Positions 19,622 through 29,616 are shown, numbered from the stretch's first letter. The stretch is 64,000 nt of DNA from Candida dubliniensis CD36 (GCF_000026945.1 NC_012860.1:682001-746000), one strand, 5' to 3'. The notes: generated by a model not told the origin, from the letters alone. Numbers and translations are program-made.

Positions 19622-20845
19622 TTAGGATTCATATACACTGATAGAATAGTTTTTTAGTATCATTTCTTTTTGTTCCATCGTCTCCTCGAGCTTGCTCTGT
19701 AATTGTTCTAAGTTTCGGACAGCTTCATCGTAGTATAAATTCCACCAACCACTATGACGAACACATTTCTTCTTGTCCTTTATACACAAATCGTTCATGA
19801 ACCAATCAAGATCTTCCTCCTTACATTCGTCATTCTCAAAAACTCGGCATTTAATAACCTTCAACAAGTCATCAAAGATAGTGCCAGAATCAGTGACCAG
19901 TTGTACAATTAGTTGTTCGCCTTTATCACAAAAGCAGATGTCTATCTTTTTCTTACCCCTAGCACCCTTCTTCTTTTTAGAGGTTTGCTTGTCCAGAACC
20001 AGGTCTTCATATACAATATTAGTGAGTTTATCATTCAAATGTTTTATGTTTTCCTTAGTATTAACTAATGCTTTCAACGCTTGTTCTTGTTTACCTATCT
20101 GTTCTGACAACGTACTCAATTTTGCATGCACCTTTTGTAAATCTGTTTTCACAGTCTCTGGAAATTCATCTAGAGCAGAGTCATCATTTTTATAGTTCTT
20201 AACTACCTCCAACTCTGGGAAGCTTGATCCCATTTTCTGTAGTTTGTCAAAGTTGCCTGATACATAATCCAAAACATCTTTTATAACACGTGCATCCAAT
20301 TTCTGCAAAGAGGGACCATCAGTAGAGTTTATCGTTGATTCTAACAACAGCAGTTTCATAAATTCTAATCCATGCTCTTTCGAACAATATTTGGACCTCT
20401 CCGCTATAGGCTGATAGCAGGATGTTATGCGACATTTTCTTTTCCATTGGGTATTACCTTCGCCCTTCCATTCACAGAATTTGCAAAAATATTTGGCTAT
20501 TAAGTTGGAGTATTTTTCATTTATTTTCATACACTTGAAATGAAACCATTCTTCACATCCATCGCAAGCAACCATCATTTCACCCAAGTCAGGACGTCTG
20601 CATACACAAAACAATTCTTCACTATTAAGATCATATTTAGGTGCATTCATGAACTTCTTGTATTGTCGGGCGATTTCCTCGTTGGATTCCTCCGTAGTAG
20701 AGGGTGACGAACCTGTATCATGCTTGACCCTTTTTGACGGTATTGCTGGTGATGGTTTATTTCTTTTCAAATGACTCTTGATGTCCATCAGATTATCTGA
20801 TACTTCTTCTTTCAGTTTATCGTATTGGGTAGTATTGAGATCCAT
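19622..20845 (-). CDS. SPP1: COMPASS subunit Spp1 (PHD finger)
   Basis: This is a 407-residue PHD-finger protein matching Spp1, the subunit of the Set1/COMPASS H3K4 methyltransferase that reads H3K4me and links methylated sites to the meiotic break machinery. The PHD finger spans about residues 80-124 (Cys80, Cys82, Cys95, Cys98, His103, Cys106, Cys121, Cys124), with an aromatic Trp100 in the EEWFHFKC segment. A second Cys/His-rich cluster follows (CRITSCYQPIAERSKYCSKEH), typical of Spp1/CFP1 proteins. A central coiled coil lies at about residues 230-275, and the C-terminal region also has conserved Cys residues (CFCDKG, and C...C around residue 335-365). It is divergent from MGS1. Confidence 0.88.
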   Translation of the reverse strand: MDLNTTQYDKLKEEVSDNLMDIKSHLKRNKPSPAIPSKRVKHDTGSSPSTTEESNEEIARQYKKFMNAPKYDLNSEELFCVCRRPDLGEMMVACDGCEEWFHFKCMKINEKYSNLIAKYFCKFCEWKGEGNTQWKRKCRITSCYQPIAERSKYCSKEHGLEFMKLLLLESTINSTDGPSLQKLDARVIKDVLDYVSGNFDKLQKMGSSFPELEVVKNYKNDDSALDEFPETVKTDLQKVHAKLSTLSEQIGKQEQALKALVNTKENIKHLNDKLTNIVYEDLVLDKQTSKKKKGARGKKKIDICFCDKGEQLIVQLVTDSGTIFDDLLKVIKCRVFENDECKEEDLDWFMNDLCIKDKKKCVRHSGWWNLYYDEAVRNLEQLQSKLEETMEQKEMILKNYSISVYES

Positions 20846-20914
20846 AGTATTATTAACGGAGATGAAAAGTTAGGCAAACAAATTGTAGTCCACACTGTTT
20901 TTTTATCATAAATC

Positions 20915-20941
20915 TTTTTTTTTTTTTTTTTTTTTTTTTTT
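20915..20941 (+). repeat. Poly(dT) tract of 27 bases in the SPP1/MGS1 divergent promoter
   Basis: An uninterrupted T27 lies in the 197-bp region between the divergent SPP1 and MGS1 starts. Such tracts usually keep promoters nucleosome-free. Its length is likely to be unstable and may contain sequencing error. Confidence 0.85.
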
Positions 20942-21042
20942 AGCCAGAATCGCGTCTGATATTATTTTTTATCCCTTCTATACCTTTTCCTCCTTTATGA
21001 AAAATACCAAGTAACCTAACTATTTGTTATCCTAGGCGATGA

Positions 21043-23076
21043 ATGATGACTCAAGCTAAAGAAGAACAGTGTCCAATATGTAGCAAATTATTTGCTGTAT
21101 CACAACTTTACGAACACGTGAATTCATGTTTAGACAACCAAGAAAGTAAAGCATCACCCAGTAGAGAGACATCAGAAGAGACGAACGGGAAAGCAGAAAC
21201 ACCGGTACCGAAGAAGCGAAACGCACTCAGTGCTTTAGGATTGAAAGCAGATACGTCCTCACTGTCACAAAAAAAGTTGAAGAAAAGTGACGCCAAAAAG
21301 CCAAGCTTGACAAGTAAACTCATTGAGCAGAAACGATTGCAAGCTGAAATCAGAAGAAGAGATAAGGAGATTCCATTGGAAGAACAATTCAAAGCCATAG
21401 CAGAGGATGCTATGACGCAACTTAGAACTCAAGAAAAACCACTCGCAAATGGCATTGAGGAAACAAAACTGCAGAAGGAATCAAAATTCTTAAAAAAGGC
21501 AAAAGAGATTAATGAACTAAAACGACAAGCATCTATTCCTCTAGCTCATAGGCTTCGGCCAAAATCTTTAGATGATTTTTTTGGTCAAGAGAAATTAGTG
21601 GGGAAAAATGGTGCCTTGAGGAATATTATTCAAGCTGACATAATTCCTTCGTTTTTGCTTTGGGGAGTTCCAGGAATTGGGAAAACTTCGTTAGCCAGAA
21701 TAATTGCTAAAACAACCAGTTGCAAGTTTGTTGAATTGTCAGGTATTGATAGTAATGCAAAAAGATTGAAGGAAGTTTTCGTTCAAGCAGAGAATCATAA
21801 AAACTTGAGTGGACAAAGAACGATTTTGTTTCTTGATGAAATACACCGATTCAACAAGGCAGTGCAGGATTTACTATTACCCGTCATCGAGAAGGGGACA
21901 TTGACCGTAATTGGAGCCACGACAGAAAATCCATCATTTAATTTGAACAATGCATTGTTGTCAAGGATGCACACGTTTGTCATGGAACCATTGAACGTCG
22001 ATTCGTTAATCAAGATTTTAACAAGAGCTCTTTTTGAAGTCAATAGAGTACGGAAAAATTTATACGGGCTACATTATATTTCACTACAAAAGGATGCATA
22101 TCATTACATTGCTGAGTTGTGTATGGGAGACTCACGTGTTGCATTAAATATACTTGAAACTATAAATGCCTATTTATCAGCTGAAAAATTCAAAAATACT
22201 GATAGTACGGACGACGAGCAGACAAAGAAACAGGGTGTTATCAAAGTCTCGGCTGATCTCTTGAAACCATTGATGAAGTCCAGAGATTTCCATCAGTTTT
22301 ATGACCGAAATGGCGATTCTCATTACGATATAATAAGTGCGTTCCATAAATCAGTTCGTGGTTCAGACCCAAATGCAGCAATGTTCTATTTAGTGAAGAT
22401 GCTATCTGGAGGAGAAGATCCGTTGTTCATAATGAGAAGAATGATCGTGATTGCAAGCGAGGATATAGGACTTCGCGATAGTTCTTGTTTGCCATTTGTT
22501 ATTGCTGCAAAAGAAGCTTTGGAATTTGTAGGTATGCCCGAAGGAGAGATCATTTTAGCCCATTGTGCCAACAAGCTAGCATTGGCCCCAAAGTCTACAA
22601 AGTCATATCGTGCTTTAAGAACCGCTCAAAGTATAATTAAAGAAAACCCGGATTTAACAAAACTACCTGTTCCTTTACACTTACGGAATGCCCCGACTAA
22701 ATTAATGAAAGATCTTGGTTATGGAGACAAGTACAAGTACAATCCACAATATGAGAACGGTAAAGTTCATCAAGGATATTTCCCTGACGGAATGGACCCA
22801 TTAAAGTTATTGGAGGATACCCATTTAGGCAAAGAAAGAGATCTTTCAGTGTCAGATGACCAATATGAGAGTGCAAAATTAGCAGTAGAGGATTATGAGA
22901 AATTCAAGAAGTCTTACAGGAAGCAATTCTTCAATGGTCATGCCACTGATTTTGAAGATAGCGATGAAAATGATAGTAGTCATAATGGAGAGTACGCTGA
23001 TAATTTTGAAAAATCTTTTGATGAGAATCTAGCACCCGAACTTCAAAAGGAGTATTATGGCGACGATATATCATAA
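21043..23076 (+). CDS. MGS1: Replication-fork AAA ATPase Mgs1 (WRNIP1/RarA family)
   Basis: This is a 677-residue homologue of Mgs1/WRNIP1/RarA, a clamp-loader-like AAA ATPase that acts at stalled forks and binds ubiquitinated PCNA. An N-terminal UBZ-type zinc finger (CPICSKLF...HVNSC) lies at residues 10-29. The AAA domain has Walker A GVPGIGKTS (Lys214), Walker B FLDEIHRF (Asp265-Glu266), a GATTENPSF sensor region and the LLSRMHTFV arginine-finger segment. The C-terminal MgsA/RarA tetramerisation region includes GSDPNAAMFYLVKML and HLRNAPTKLMKDLGYG, followed by a short acidic tail. Two adjacent ATGs start the frame. A third ATG four bases upstream is out of frame and overlaps the start. The SRAP gene follows 158 bp downstream on the same strand. 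Confidence 0.95.
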   Translation: MMTQAKEEQCPICSKLFAVSQLYEHVNSCLDNQESKASPSRETSEETNGKAETPVPKKRNALSALGLKADTSSLSQKKLKKSDAKKPSLTSKLIEQKRLQAEIRRRDKEIPLEEQFKAIAEDAMTQLRTQEKPLANGIEETKLQKESKFLKKAKEINELKRQASIPLAHRLRPKSLDDFFGQEKLVGKNGALRNIIQADIIPSFLLWGVPGIGKTSLARIIAKTTSCKFVELSGIDSNAKRLKEVFVQAENHKNLSGQRTILFLDEIHRFNKAVQDLLLPVIEKGTLTVIGATTENPSFNLNNALLSRMHTFVMEPLNVDSLIKILTRALFEVNRVRKNLYGLHYISLQKDAYHYIAELCMGDSRVALNILETINAYLSAEKFKNTDSTDDEQTKKQGVIKVSADLLKPLMKSRDFHQFYDRNGDSHYDIISAFHKSVRGSDPNAAMFYLVKMLSGGEDPLFIMRRMIVIASEDIGLRDSSCLPFVIAAKEALEFVGMPEGEIILAHCANKLALAPKSTKSYRALRTAQSIIKENPDLTKLPVPLHLRNAPTKLMKDLGYGDKYKYNPQYENGKVHQGYFPDGMDPLKLLEDTHLGKERDLSVSDDQYESAKLAVEDYEKFKKSYRKQFFNGHATDFEDSDENDSSHNGEYADNFEKSFDENLAPELQKEYYGDDIS

Positions 23077-23234
23077 TAAGAATGATAGGTCCATAGTTCT
23101 GTTTATACTAATAGAGGAAATGATATACGGTAACGGCCCTTTTTTTTGCACTGATTTCTCTGCGTAATATATTTATGCATTTTTAGCCACACCCCCTTTT
23201 TTTGGTTGGAAAATCCATATGAACACAAATAAAC

Positions 23235-24447
23235 ATGTGTGGCCGTTTTGCTCTAGGATTGGTATGTACCATCTTGTACTTAAATTACCAGCAACAAGCT
23301 TACTGACTGTCTTCTCTCGCATTTTGCTTTTTTTTTTAACTAGGCTTTGAACGAATTGCCTAAGGAATTCGGTCGAACAGTTTTACGTGACCAGGCAAAC
23401 GAAATTCAACAAGAAAGGGACACGAATGATGGAAATCATAGCTACAGTATCCGTGGCTCGGAGGATGACATGAAATTTCAATTGAATGTGGCAAAAGTGA
23501 CTGATTGGTATCCATCATACAATATTGCACCAACCAATTCAGCATTGATAATATACATGATGGATTCTGGTACACAATTCAATGCCAAATATATTTTAGA
23601 GCCTCTGAAATTTGGAATTGTACCGGCTTGGGCAAAGCCTTCGGATTCGACCCCTGTTGGCAAAGGGACCGGCAAGGAAGGCAGTAAATATTCTCGAGAG
23701 CTAGGGAGAATTCAGGCCAAGTATTTCAATTGCAGACGTGAGTCATTGAAACAAGCAAAGTCACTTTGGAATTCATGCAAGAACAATAGGTGTGTGATTC
23801 CGATACAGGGTTATTTCGAATGGATGAAAACAAACTCTGACAAAATCCCATATTTTGTTCATTCTAAAACAGTTCCATTGTGCTTTTTAGCGGGATTCTA
23901 CTCGCATAATTACAATTATACCGAGAATCAAAATGTCAGCGGTGAATATTTATCAACATTTACAGTCATCACTGTTCCGGCGGTAAAAGAAGATGCTAAT
24001 GACATGTCTTGGCTACACAACAGGAAGCCGATGCTAATTGCGGCAGGGACGAAGGCGTGGTATGACTGGTTAAATCCTAAGATACCTTGGAACGAGAAAT
24101 TGGTTGAAACAGTTTTGAACTCGACCACAAACGAAGCATACGCTGATATTGAAGTGTATCAGGTTACAAAGGAGGTTGGTAACTCAAGTAATGATGGCGA
24201 GAATATGATCAAAAAGATAAATTCCAAAAAACAGTCTTCCCTTAGTCATTTTTTAGGTTCTCAAAAAGGGAAACGTAAAGCTAAACCAACTTCACACTTC
24301 AGTCCAGTCAAACCAGAAACAGAGGTAAAACAGGAGTTCGAAGAAGAAGGAGTCCCAAAGAAGAGGGTCAAGTCAGAGCCTTTGAGTTCACCAAAGAAAA
24401 GGAAGAAAGTTCCTGGTGATTTGTTCGAAGTGAAAAAAGAAGTTTGA
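23235..24447 (+). CDS. SRAP/HMCES-type abasic-site protein (two exons)
   Basis: This is an SRAP-domain protein, homologous to human HMCES, E. coli YedK and S. cerevisiae YMR114C. The family crosslinks to abasic sites in single-stranded DNA through Cys2. Exon 1 (23235-23261) encodes MCGRFALGL and so supplies the essential Cys2. Exon 2 (23344-24447) continues in frame, for about 376 residues. Visible SRAP motifs are the SYNIAPTN segment, FNCRRESL (the NAR-type Asn), the GYFEW glutamate segment and an LHNRKPML histidine segment. The last is a variant of the usual H-x-R-M-P. The tail is Lys-rich, probably nuclear, and contains QSSLSHFL at residues 306-313, which resembles a PCNA-interacting peptide. 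It lies directly downstream of MGS1. Confidence 0.92.
23262..23343 (+). other. Intron of the SRAP gene, 82 nt
   Basis: The 5' site is GTATGT at 23262. A branch-like TACTGAC lies near 23302, followed by a T-rich tract, and the 3' site is CTAG ending at 23343. The phase-0 joint links ...GLGL to ALNELPKEF and gives the protein its catalytic Cys2. Confidence 0.88.
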
Positions 24448-24710
24448 AAGCCAAAGTATCTTTTCTCTTCTAGTTAATACAGTGATTACCACTGTTAGCA
24501 CTTATGCCACCTATGATAAATGTCTTTAGTATCAAATGTATTTTTACTTATTTAATGAAGAAAAACAAAAAGTAGTGTAAGACTTCACAAATCTTGGCCA
24601 ATAGGGTATCAAACACTAGAAAAAAAAATTTTTTTTTGTATGTTTTAGGAGTTAGTTAGCTCTGTTTGTCAGATTTCATCATACCAAGGAAAGAAGATTC
24701 GTAAAGAACG

Positions 24711-25643
24711 ATGAGCATCTACTCAAGATCCGTCTCACTAATCAGGTGTTACTCCTCATCCCAGGCAGCAACGAAGAAACCCTTCCAAGGTCCACTATTT
24801 CTTAATCCACATGCTTGGAAAGGATTGCCAGCCGACCAGGTGTTTGAATTACATAAAATCAGAAAGGAATATATGGGAGATGCATACAATCCAACCGATG
24901 AAGAGAGAACAGCAATATTGTCAACAATATCATCATTGGTTCCCAATAAACCTCCCTTAGATTATGCTTTTGAAATTGAGCATTTCAAGGAAAGGTTAAT
25001 GAATAACACTCCTATGCAAGATAGAGGAAAACCTCAAAAGTTGAGCAATCAATATGTGGTCAATTCTGGTGCAGTTCCTCATCAAAGAAGAAGAATAGAA
25101 CAATTAACGAGAAAAATTGCTTATGAAGCTCCATTATTGGCAAAATATAGACAACCATACACACCACGACCAAGAACAGAGGCACCAATCAGATTGACTT
25201 ACAATTCCGATTTTACAGATGATACTTCAAGCCCACATAATAGAAGGGTCACTTTAAAAGTGAGTTTACGTGATTTGAACTTGGACCCAAAGCAACAACA
25301 TAAGTTTAAAGTATTGGCAGGAGACAAGTTTAATTATGACGAAAACACATTCCAGTTGAAAAGTGAAAGATATCCAGAAGCTGCACAAAATGTGAATTGG
25401 TTGGTTGACACTTTTAATAAGCTACTCACAGAAGCCAAAGATTTATCCAAGGATGACTACAGTGATATACCATTGTCAAAGAGTCATATGAAAATCTTGG
25501 TAAAGAAAGCTGCACCATCCTTTCCAGAACATTGGAAGAAGCCAGAGGATGCACCAATTAAAAGACACGAAATTGTAAAGAAATTAGTTGCTACTACTGA
25601 GAGAGCAAAGGATAACGAATATATCAAAAAGATTTCTCCGTAA
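24711..25643 (+). CDS. RSM24: Mitochondrial small-subunit ribosomal protein mS35 (Rsm24)
   Basis: This is a 310-residue protein resembling yeast Rsm24 (mS35), a structural component of the mitochondrial small ribosomal subunit. The first 20 residues (MSIYSRSVSLIRCYSSSQAA) are rich in Ser and Arg with no acids, a mitochondrial targeting signal. The C-terminal half (about residues 180-300) has the MRP-S28/mS35 core: VTLKVSLRDLNLDPKQQHKF, a YDENTFQLKSERYPEAAQN segment, and a long helix. The length agrees with the family. The ATG at 24711 is the only sensible start. Confidence 0.82.
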   Translation: MSIYSRSVSLIRCYSSSQAATKKPFQGPLFLNPHAWKGLPADQVFELHKIRKEYMGDAYNPTDEERTAILSTISSLVPNKPPLDYAFEIEHFKERLMNNTPMQDRGKPQKLSNQYVVNSGAVPHQRRRIEQLTRKIAYEAPLLAKYRQPYTPRPRTEAPIRLTYNSDFTDDTSSPHNRRVTLKVSLRDLNLDPKQQHKFKVLAGDKFNYDENTFQLKSERYPEAAQNVNWLVDTFNKLLTEAKDLSKDDYSDIPLSKSHMKILVKKAAPSFPEHWKKPEDAPIKRHEIVKKLVATTERAKDNEYIKKISP

Positions 25644-25915
25644 TTCACTTTTTTTGGAAATGTAAATAGTTTTGTCTATGTAAATATATACAATTGATGA
25701 AAGATAATAATTGCAGAAATGAACGTCTTGAAAAAGCGGAATTAATGTCGCGTAGGGCAATCAAGATTGTATGTGTGTGTGCGCTTGACTGGAGTAATAT
25801 AATATAAGCAACAACAAAAACAACAACATCAAAAAAAAAAAAAAAAAGAAACTGAAAAATGAAAGACTAATCCAAGAGACACCCAACAAGGAACAAAGAA
25901 ATCAAGAATACAACC

Positions 25916-27799
25916 ATGACTGATGCTCACTCTGTGTCTACCACTTTAGACGATATCATCAATGAATTAAAGTTGACCTATGACTCCTCTGTTGGACTAC
26001 TTGATGGCGATTCTATTCGAACCATACCAAATATCAACACATTAACTAATTTGAATAAATTGTTGAAAAACTTATGGAACCAGTTAGACGAGGTGGAATC
26101 AATAGACAATGACGTGTTAAAAAAAATACGAGCTATTAAGGAGAGTGAAAGTAAGAAAGATTCAAAGACCTCCGAAAACGATAAGAAACGTAAAAATGAA
26201 GAATTGACACCACCAAACCATGGTGACGAAGACGAAATGCCCATGAGCGCAACAAAGAAACGCAAAATTATTGCAGCCGCAAAAGAGGCTGATGACAAAG
26301 AAGAAAAGGATCTAGTATCTGAAGCTGATGAAAAAGGTGAAGATGAAATTGATGAAAAAGAAGAAAAAGAAAATCTCAATTCTAAAGACGACCCCATACC
26401 ACCTGTACAAACAGGAAATTTTACGCAAGACAACGACACCAGGTTAAAGAATCCAAAATCAGAGTACGTGGAACCGCAGACACTATCTGCATCGGCGATT
26501 GCAGAGCTTGGATTGTTTTCGGAAGAAAACAATGGTTTGGAAACTCAAGGCAGAGAATATTTGAAAAAGAAATATGGAGTTGCCTCATATCCAGAAAAAG
26601 ACTTGCAGGATTTGTTACCTGGTGAAATACCAAATATTGACTTTTCTAAAAATAAGCCACCAAGCAACCAGGTGCAGTTCACTACTTTCCAATCCTATAT
26701 TGAATCATATTTTAGACCTTATCTGACAGAAGATATAAAGTTTCTCAAAGAACGAAACGTGGTACCTCCTGGGTTTGAAAAACAAGGGTATGATGCAGAT
26801 GTTACACCATTCATAATACCGAAGTTAGGTAAGTTTTATGCGGATGTTTGGTCGGAAGAGGATTCTACCCTCGGTTCGAAATTGAATTCGCCTGCGTTTC
26901 AGCAGCCATCGTCTGATTCATATAAACCTAAGGGGTCTATTGAAGGGTTGACTGATGAAGCATTATTTACAGAAAATATTTCTTGTGGTCCTCTTTCTAA
27001 TAGATTGTTGTCTGCTATTTTGAGTAACCGAGAAGGCGGATTAAGTGATGATGAAGATGCACCAGCCCATGATTCCAAGTCAGAAACGAAAGAGGCAAGC
27101 AAATCATCATTGACTGAGGAAGAAGTTGCCACACAATTAAATAGTGAGGAAGATTATAAGTTATCAACAGAGCAAAACGATTTTCAGACAATTGAAGAGA
27201 GGCTTAAACGAGAACTAAAATATATTGGAATATTCATGAATTTGCCGACTACTGGAGAACCCAAACCTAAAGCAAAACAGGTAAATGGGAGAGCCTCTAA
27301 AAAAATATCGGCAAGCATTATTGATAACGATGAATGGATCAAAAATAAGGAGGATGATGAGGTTTGTGCAGAAATTAGAAAGTTACAAATGGAGTTGAAA
27401 GAAGTGGTAAGCAGAAATAGAGCCAATAGAAAAAAATTGATTCCTTTGGTTGAAGAACATATCGCGTACCAAGAGTATTGCGCAATACTCGAAGATCTTG
27501 ATAAACAAGTAGACCTGGCTTATATGAAGAGACTTAAAGGTAGAGGTAAAAAGAAGAGACTGGACGTGGTAACACCGCAACAACAGGCACTTAACAGTGG
27601 GTTGAGAGCATTATTAGAAAAGAGACGAAGATGGATAGATAACATTGGAAAATTATTTCCTGTCGCAGAAAAAATGAAGCGTGTTCCCGACAAGTCCATA
27701 TTGATACGTGAAGGTGCTGTAGAGTCAGAGCAAGTTGACGATGATAATAACGAAAGCACCTCTCCTGCAGTGGATATGCTAACGCAGAAATCACTATAA
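25916..27799 (+). CDS. NGG1: SAGA/ADA adaptor subunit Ngg1 (Ada3)
   Basis: This is a 627-residue protein matching Ngg1/Ada3, which with Ada2 and Gcn5 forms the histone-acetyltransferase module of SAGA and ADA. The N-terminal third is charged, with Lys/Glu runs and a KKRK-type nuclear signal near residue 112-116. The conserved Ada3 C-terminal domain lies at about residues 415-585. It begins around LSTEQNDFQTIEERLKRELK and continues through a helical region with a basic GRGKKKR patch. An LDDIINEL segment near the N-terminus may mediate complex contacts. Its 3' end approaches that of the convergent MAS1 gene within 121 bp. Confidence 0.85.
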   Translation: MTDAHSVSTTLDDIINELKLTYDSSVGLLDGDSIRTIPNINTLTNLNKLLKNLWNQLDEVESIDNDVLKKIRAIKESESKKDSKTSENDKKRKNEELTPPNHGDEDEMPMSATKKRKIIAAAKEADDKEEKDLVSEADEKGEDEIDEKEEKENLNSKDDPIPPVQTGNFTQDNDTRLKNPKSEYVEPQTLSASAIAELGLFSEENNGLETQGREYLKKKYGVASYPEKDLQDLLPGEIPNIDFSKNKPPSNQVQFTTFQSYIESYFRPYLTEDIKFLKERNVVPPGFEKQGYDADVTPFIIPKLGKFYADVWSEEDSTLGSKLNSPAFQQPSSDSYKPKGSIEGLTDEALFTENISCGPLSNRLLSAILSNREGGLSDDEDAPAHDSKSETKEASKSSLTEEEVATQLNSEEDYKLSTEQNDFQTIEERLKRELKYIGIFMNLPTTGEPKPKAKQVNGRASKKISASIIDNDEWIKNKEDDEVCAEIRKLQMELKEVVSRNRANRKKLIPLVEEHIAYQEYCAILEDLDKQVDLAYMKRLKGRGKKKRLDVVTPQQQALNSGLRALLEKRRRWIDNIGKLFPVAEKMKRVPDKSILIREGAVESEQVDDDNNESTSPAVDMLTQKSL

Positions 27800-27920
27800 A
27801 GAAGGATGTACCTGTGTGTCTGTATATATATGTATGTATACAGAGTATATCTACGTATATATTCAAGTACGCATATTAGTTTTTAGTGAGTAATTTTTAT
27901 TTATGTACAAGATTCACAAA

Positions 27921-29324
27921 CTAAAAGAACATTCCATTGCTGATATCTTTGTGTGAAGGTAAGGTTTTCACATTCCCCACTGCAGCCAAAGCTATTGGTT
28001 TACCTTTCAATCTATAATTGGCCCAATTGACAATATCATCTTTCGATATCGATTCCACTCTCGAGAAAACTTCCTCTGGTGATAAACGATAACCTGTATT
28101 TACAACCTGTCTGCCAATGTCTTCAGCAATAGCACTGGAATCATCCAATGCCAAAAGTAATGAGGCTTTTAACTGTGATTTTGATCTTTCTACTTCTTCG
28201 TCAGTTATGTCTCCTCTACTCAACCTACCCCATTCTTTTTGAATTGCATCAACAAGTAATTTTAGATTTGCATTTTTGTCAGCAGTAAAATAAACCCCTA
28301 ACAACCCAGTATCTGCGTAAGATGTCGTATAAGCCATATATGAATTTGCAATTGGAGTTTTTTCTGGTCCTCCAGTGGCAGCAGTGACAGCTAATGGCGA
28401 TGGTGAGTTGGATCCGATACCAACTGATCTATCCCATGTTCCCACAATTCCGTTTGCGACGGAAGCAACAAAAAAATCTGGAGCTGACCAACTGACACCT
28501 TCAACTGCCAAGGCTACATGTGTGGTAGGCATCGAATCATCTTGAATTCTGATTTCGTCACCATAAAACAATGGTAAAGTGCCGCCGCTTTGATTAAAAG
28601 GTTCCTCCGACTTTACAATGTTTCCAAAATACTTTTCGCCTAATTTTACTAGCCCTTCGTGATCAACACAACCAACACCAACAAGAGCCATTCTATCACC
28701 TTTATAGTTTGTTGTAATATAATCCACTAAATCCTGTCTGTTGATGGTTTTGATCATTTCCCTTGGACCCAATATAGTTCTCCCCAAGTCTTGGTTTTTA
28801 AATGCAACAGCGTGTAAATGATCAAATACTACTTCATCGTACATTTTGTCAACTTCGTCACTTTCCTGCAAAATAACGTGTCTTTCGTTGTCTATTGCTC
28901 TGTTTTCCAATTTCGATTTCGTCAACAAGTCGCTCAAGATATCAACATTTTGTTTTATGTCGGTGGCAAGGCATCTGGTGTAATAAACCGTATTCTCTCT
29001 GGATGTATATGCATTGATTTGACTTCCAATGTTTTCAATTTCTAATTCTAGAGCTGCTTGTGGTCTTGTTTTTGTTCCCTTGAAAGCCAAGTGCTCTAAA
29101 AAGTGGGCTGTCCCACTGCTTTTGGGGTTATCTGCTCTAGATCCAGCATTTATCCAAACACCTACTGTCGCTGTTCTGGTACCTGGCATTGATTCACTAG
29201 CAACAGTTAACCCATTAGGTAAAATGGATGTCTGATAGGTCGGAGATGGCGCAGCAGCTGTGTTGAAACCACGACATTTTATACCACTGTTGTATTTCTT
29301 CAATGCACTAAGTCTTCTCAACAT
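27921..29324 (-). CDS. MAS1: Mitochondrial processing peptidase beta subunit Mas1
   Basis: This is a 467-residue M16-family metallopeptidase, the catalytic beta subunit of the matrix processing peptidase that removes presequences of imported proteins. The inverted zinc motif HFLEH is at residues 74-78, with the downstream glutamate in ENTVYYTRC...LEN. A flexible Gly-rich substrate-binding loop typical of the alpha subunit is absent, as expected for beta. The N-terminus (MLRRLSALKKYNSGIKCRGFN) is a clear presequence. The open frame runs 15 codons further upstream, but the family-like presequence Met at 29324 is a better start. It is divergent from the actin-related gene. Confidence 0.95.
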   Translation of the reverse strand: MLRRLSALKKYNSGIKCRGFNTAAAPSPTYQTSILPNGLTVASESMPGTRTATVGVWINAGSRADNPKSSGTAHFLEHLAFKGTKTRPQAALELEIENIGSQINAYTSRENTVYYTRCLATDIKQNVDILSDLLTKSKLENRAIDNERHVILQESDEVDKMYDEVVFDHLHAVAFKNQDLGRTILGPREMIKTINRQDLVDYITTNYKGDRMALVGVGCVDHEGLVKLGEKYFGNIVKSEEPFNQSGGTLPLFYGDEIRIQDDSMPTTHVALAVEGVSWSAPDFFVASVANGIVGTWDRSVGIGSNSPSPLAVTAATGGPEKTPIANSYMAYTTSYADTGLLGVYFTADKNANLKLLVDAIQKEWGRLSRGDITDEEVERSKSQLKASLLLALDDSSAIAEDIGRQVVNTGYRLSPEEVFSRVESISKDDIVNWANYRLKGKPIALAAVGNVKTLPSHKDISNGMFF

Positions 29325-29616
29325 AATTTTGAATTTTTGTTGGTTAATCCAAAGGAAAGAAAGTAGCACTCGATGTGAGTGATAGATGATTAATAAGAAA
29401 CGTCAGATCTAGATTGCATTGGGAAAGAAAAAAACTTGCTACTACTAGTTTGAGTTTTGTGCACGACTTCAGTTTTGTCTTCTCTCAGTTTGTACTGTTG
29501 GAAAAACCATAGTAAACATAGAGAGACAGAAAAAAACCCAAAATAAAAAAAAAAAACTGTCTGAAATCTAAACAAAAGCCATAAATCGTATAGTGTCAAC
29601 TAATCACATAAGAAGT
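29325..29616. other. Divergent promoter MAS1 / ARP7-like gene
   Basis: This is a 292-bp bidirectional promoter region with A-runs near 29529-29557. I could not assign specific factor sites. Confidence 0.65.
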
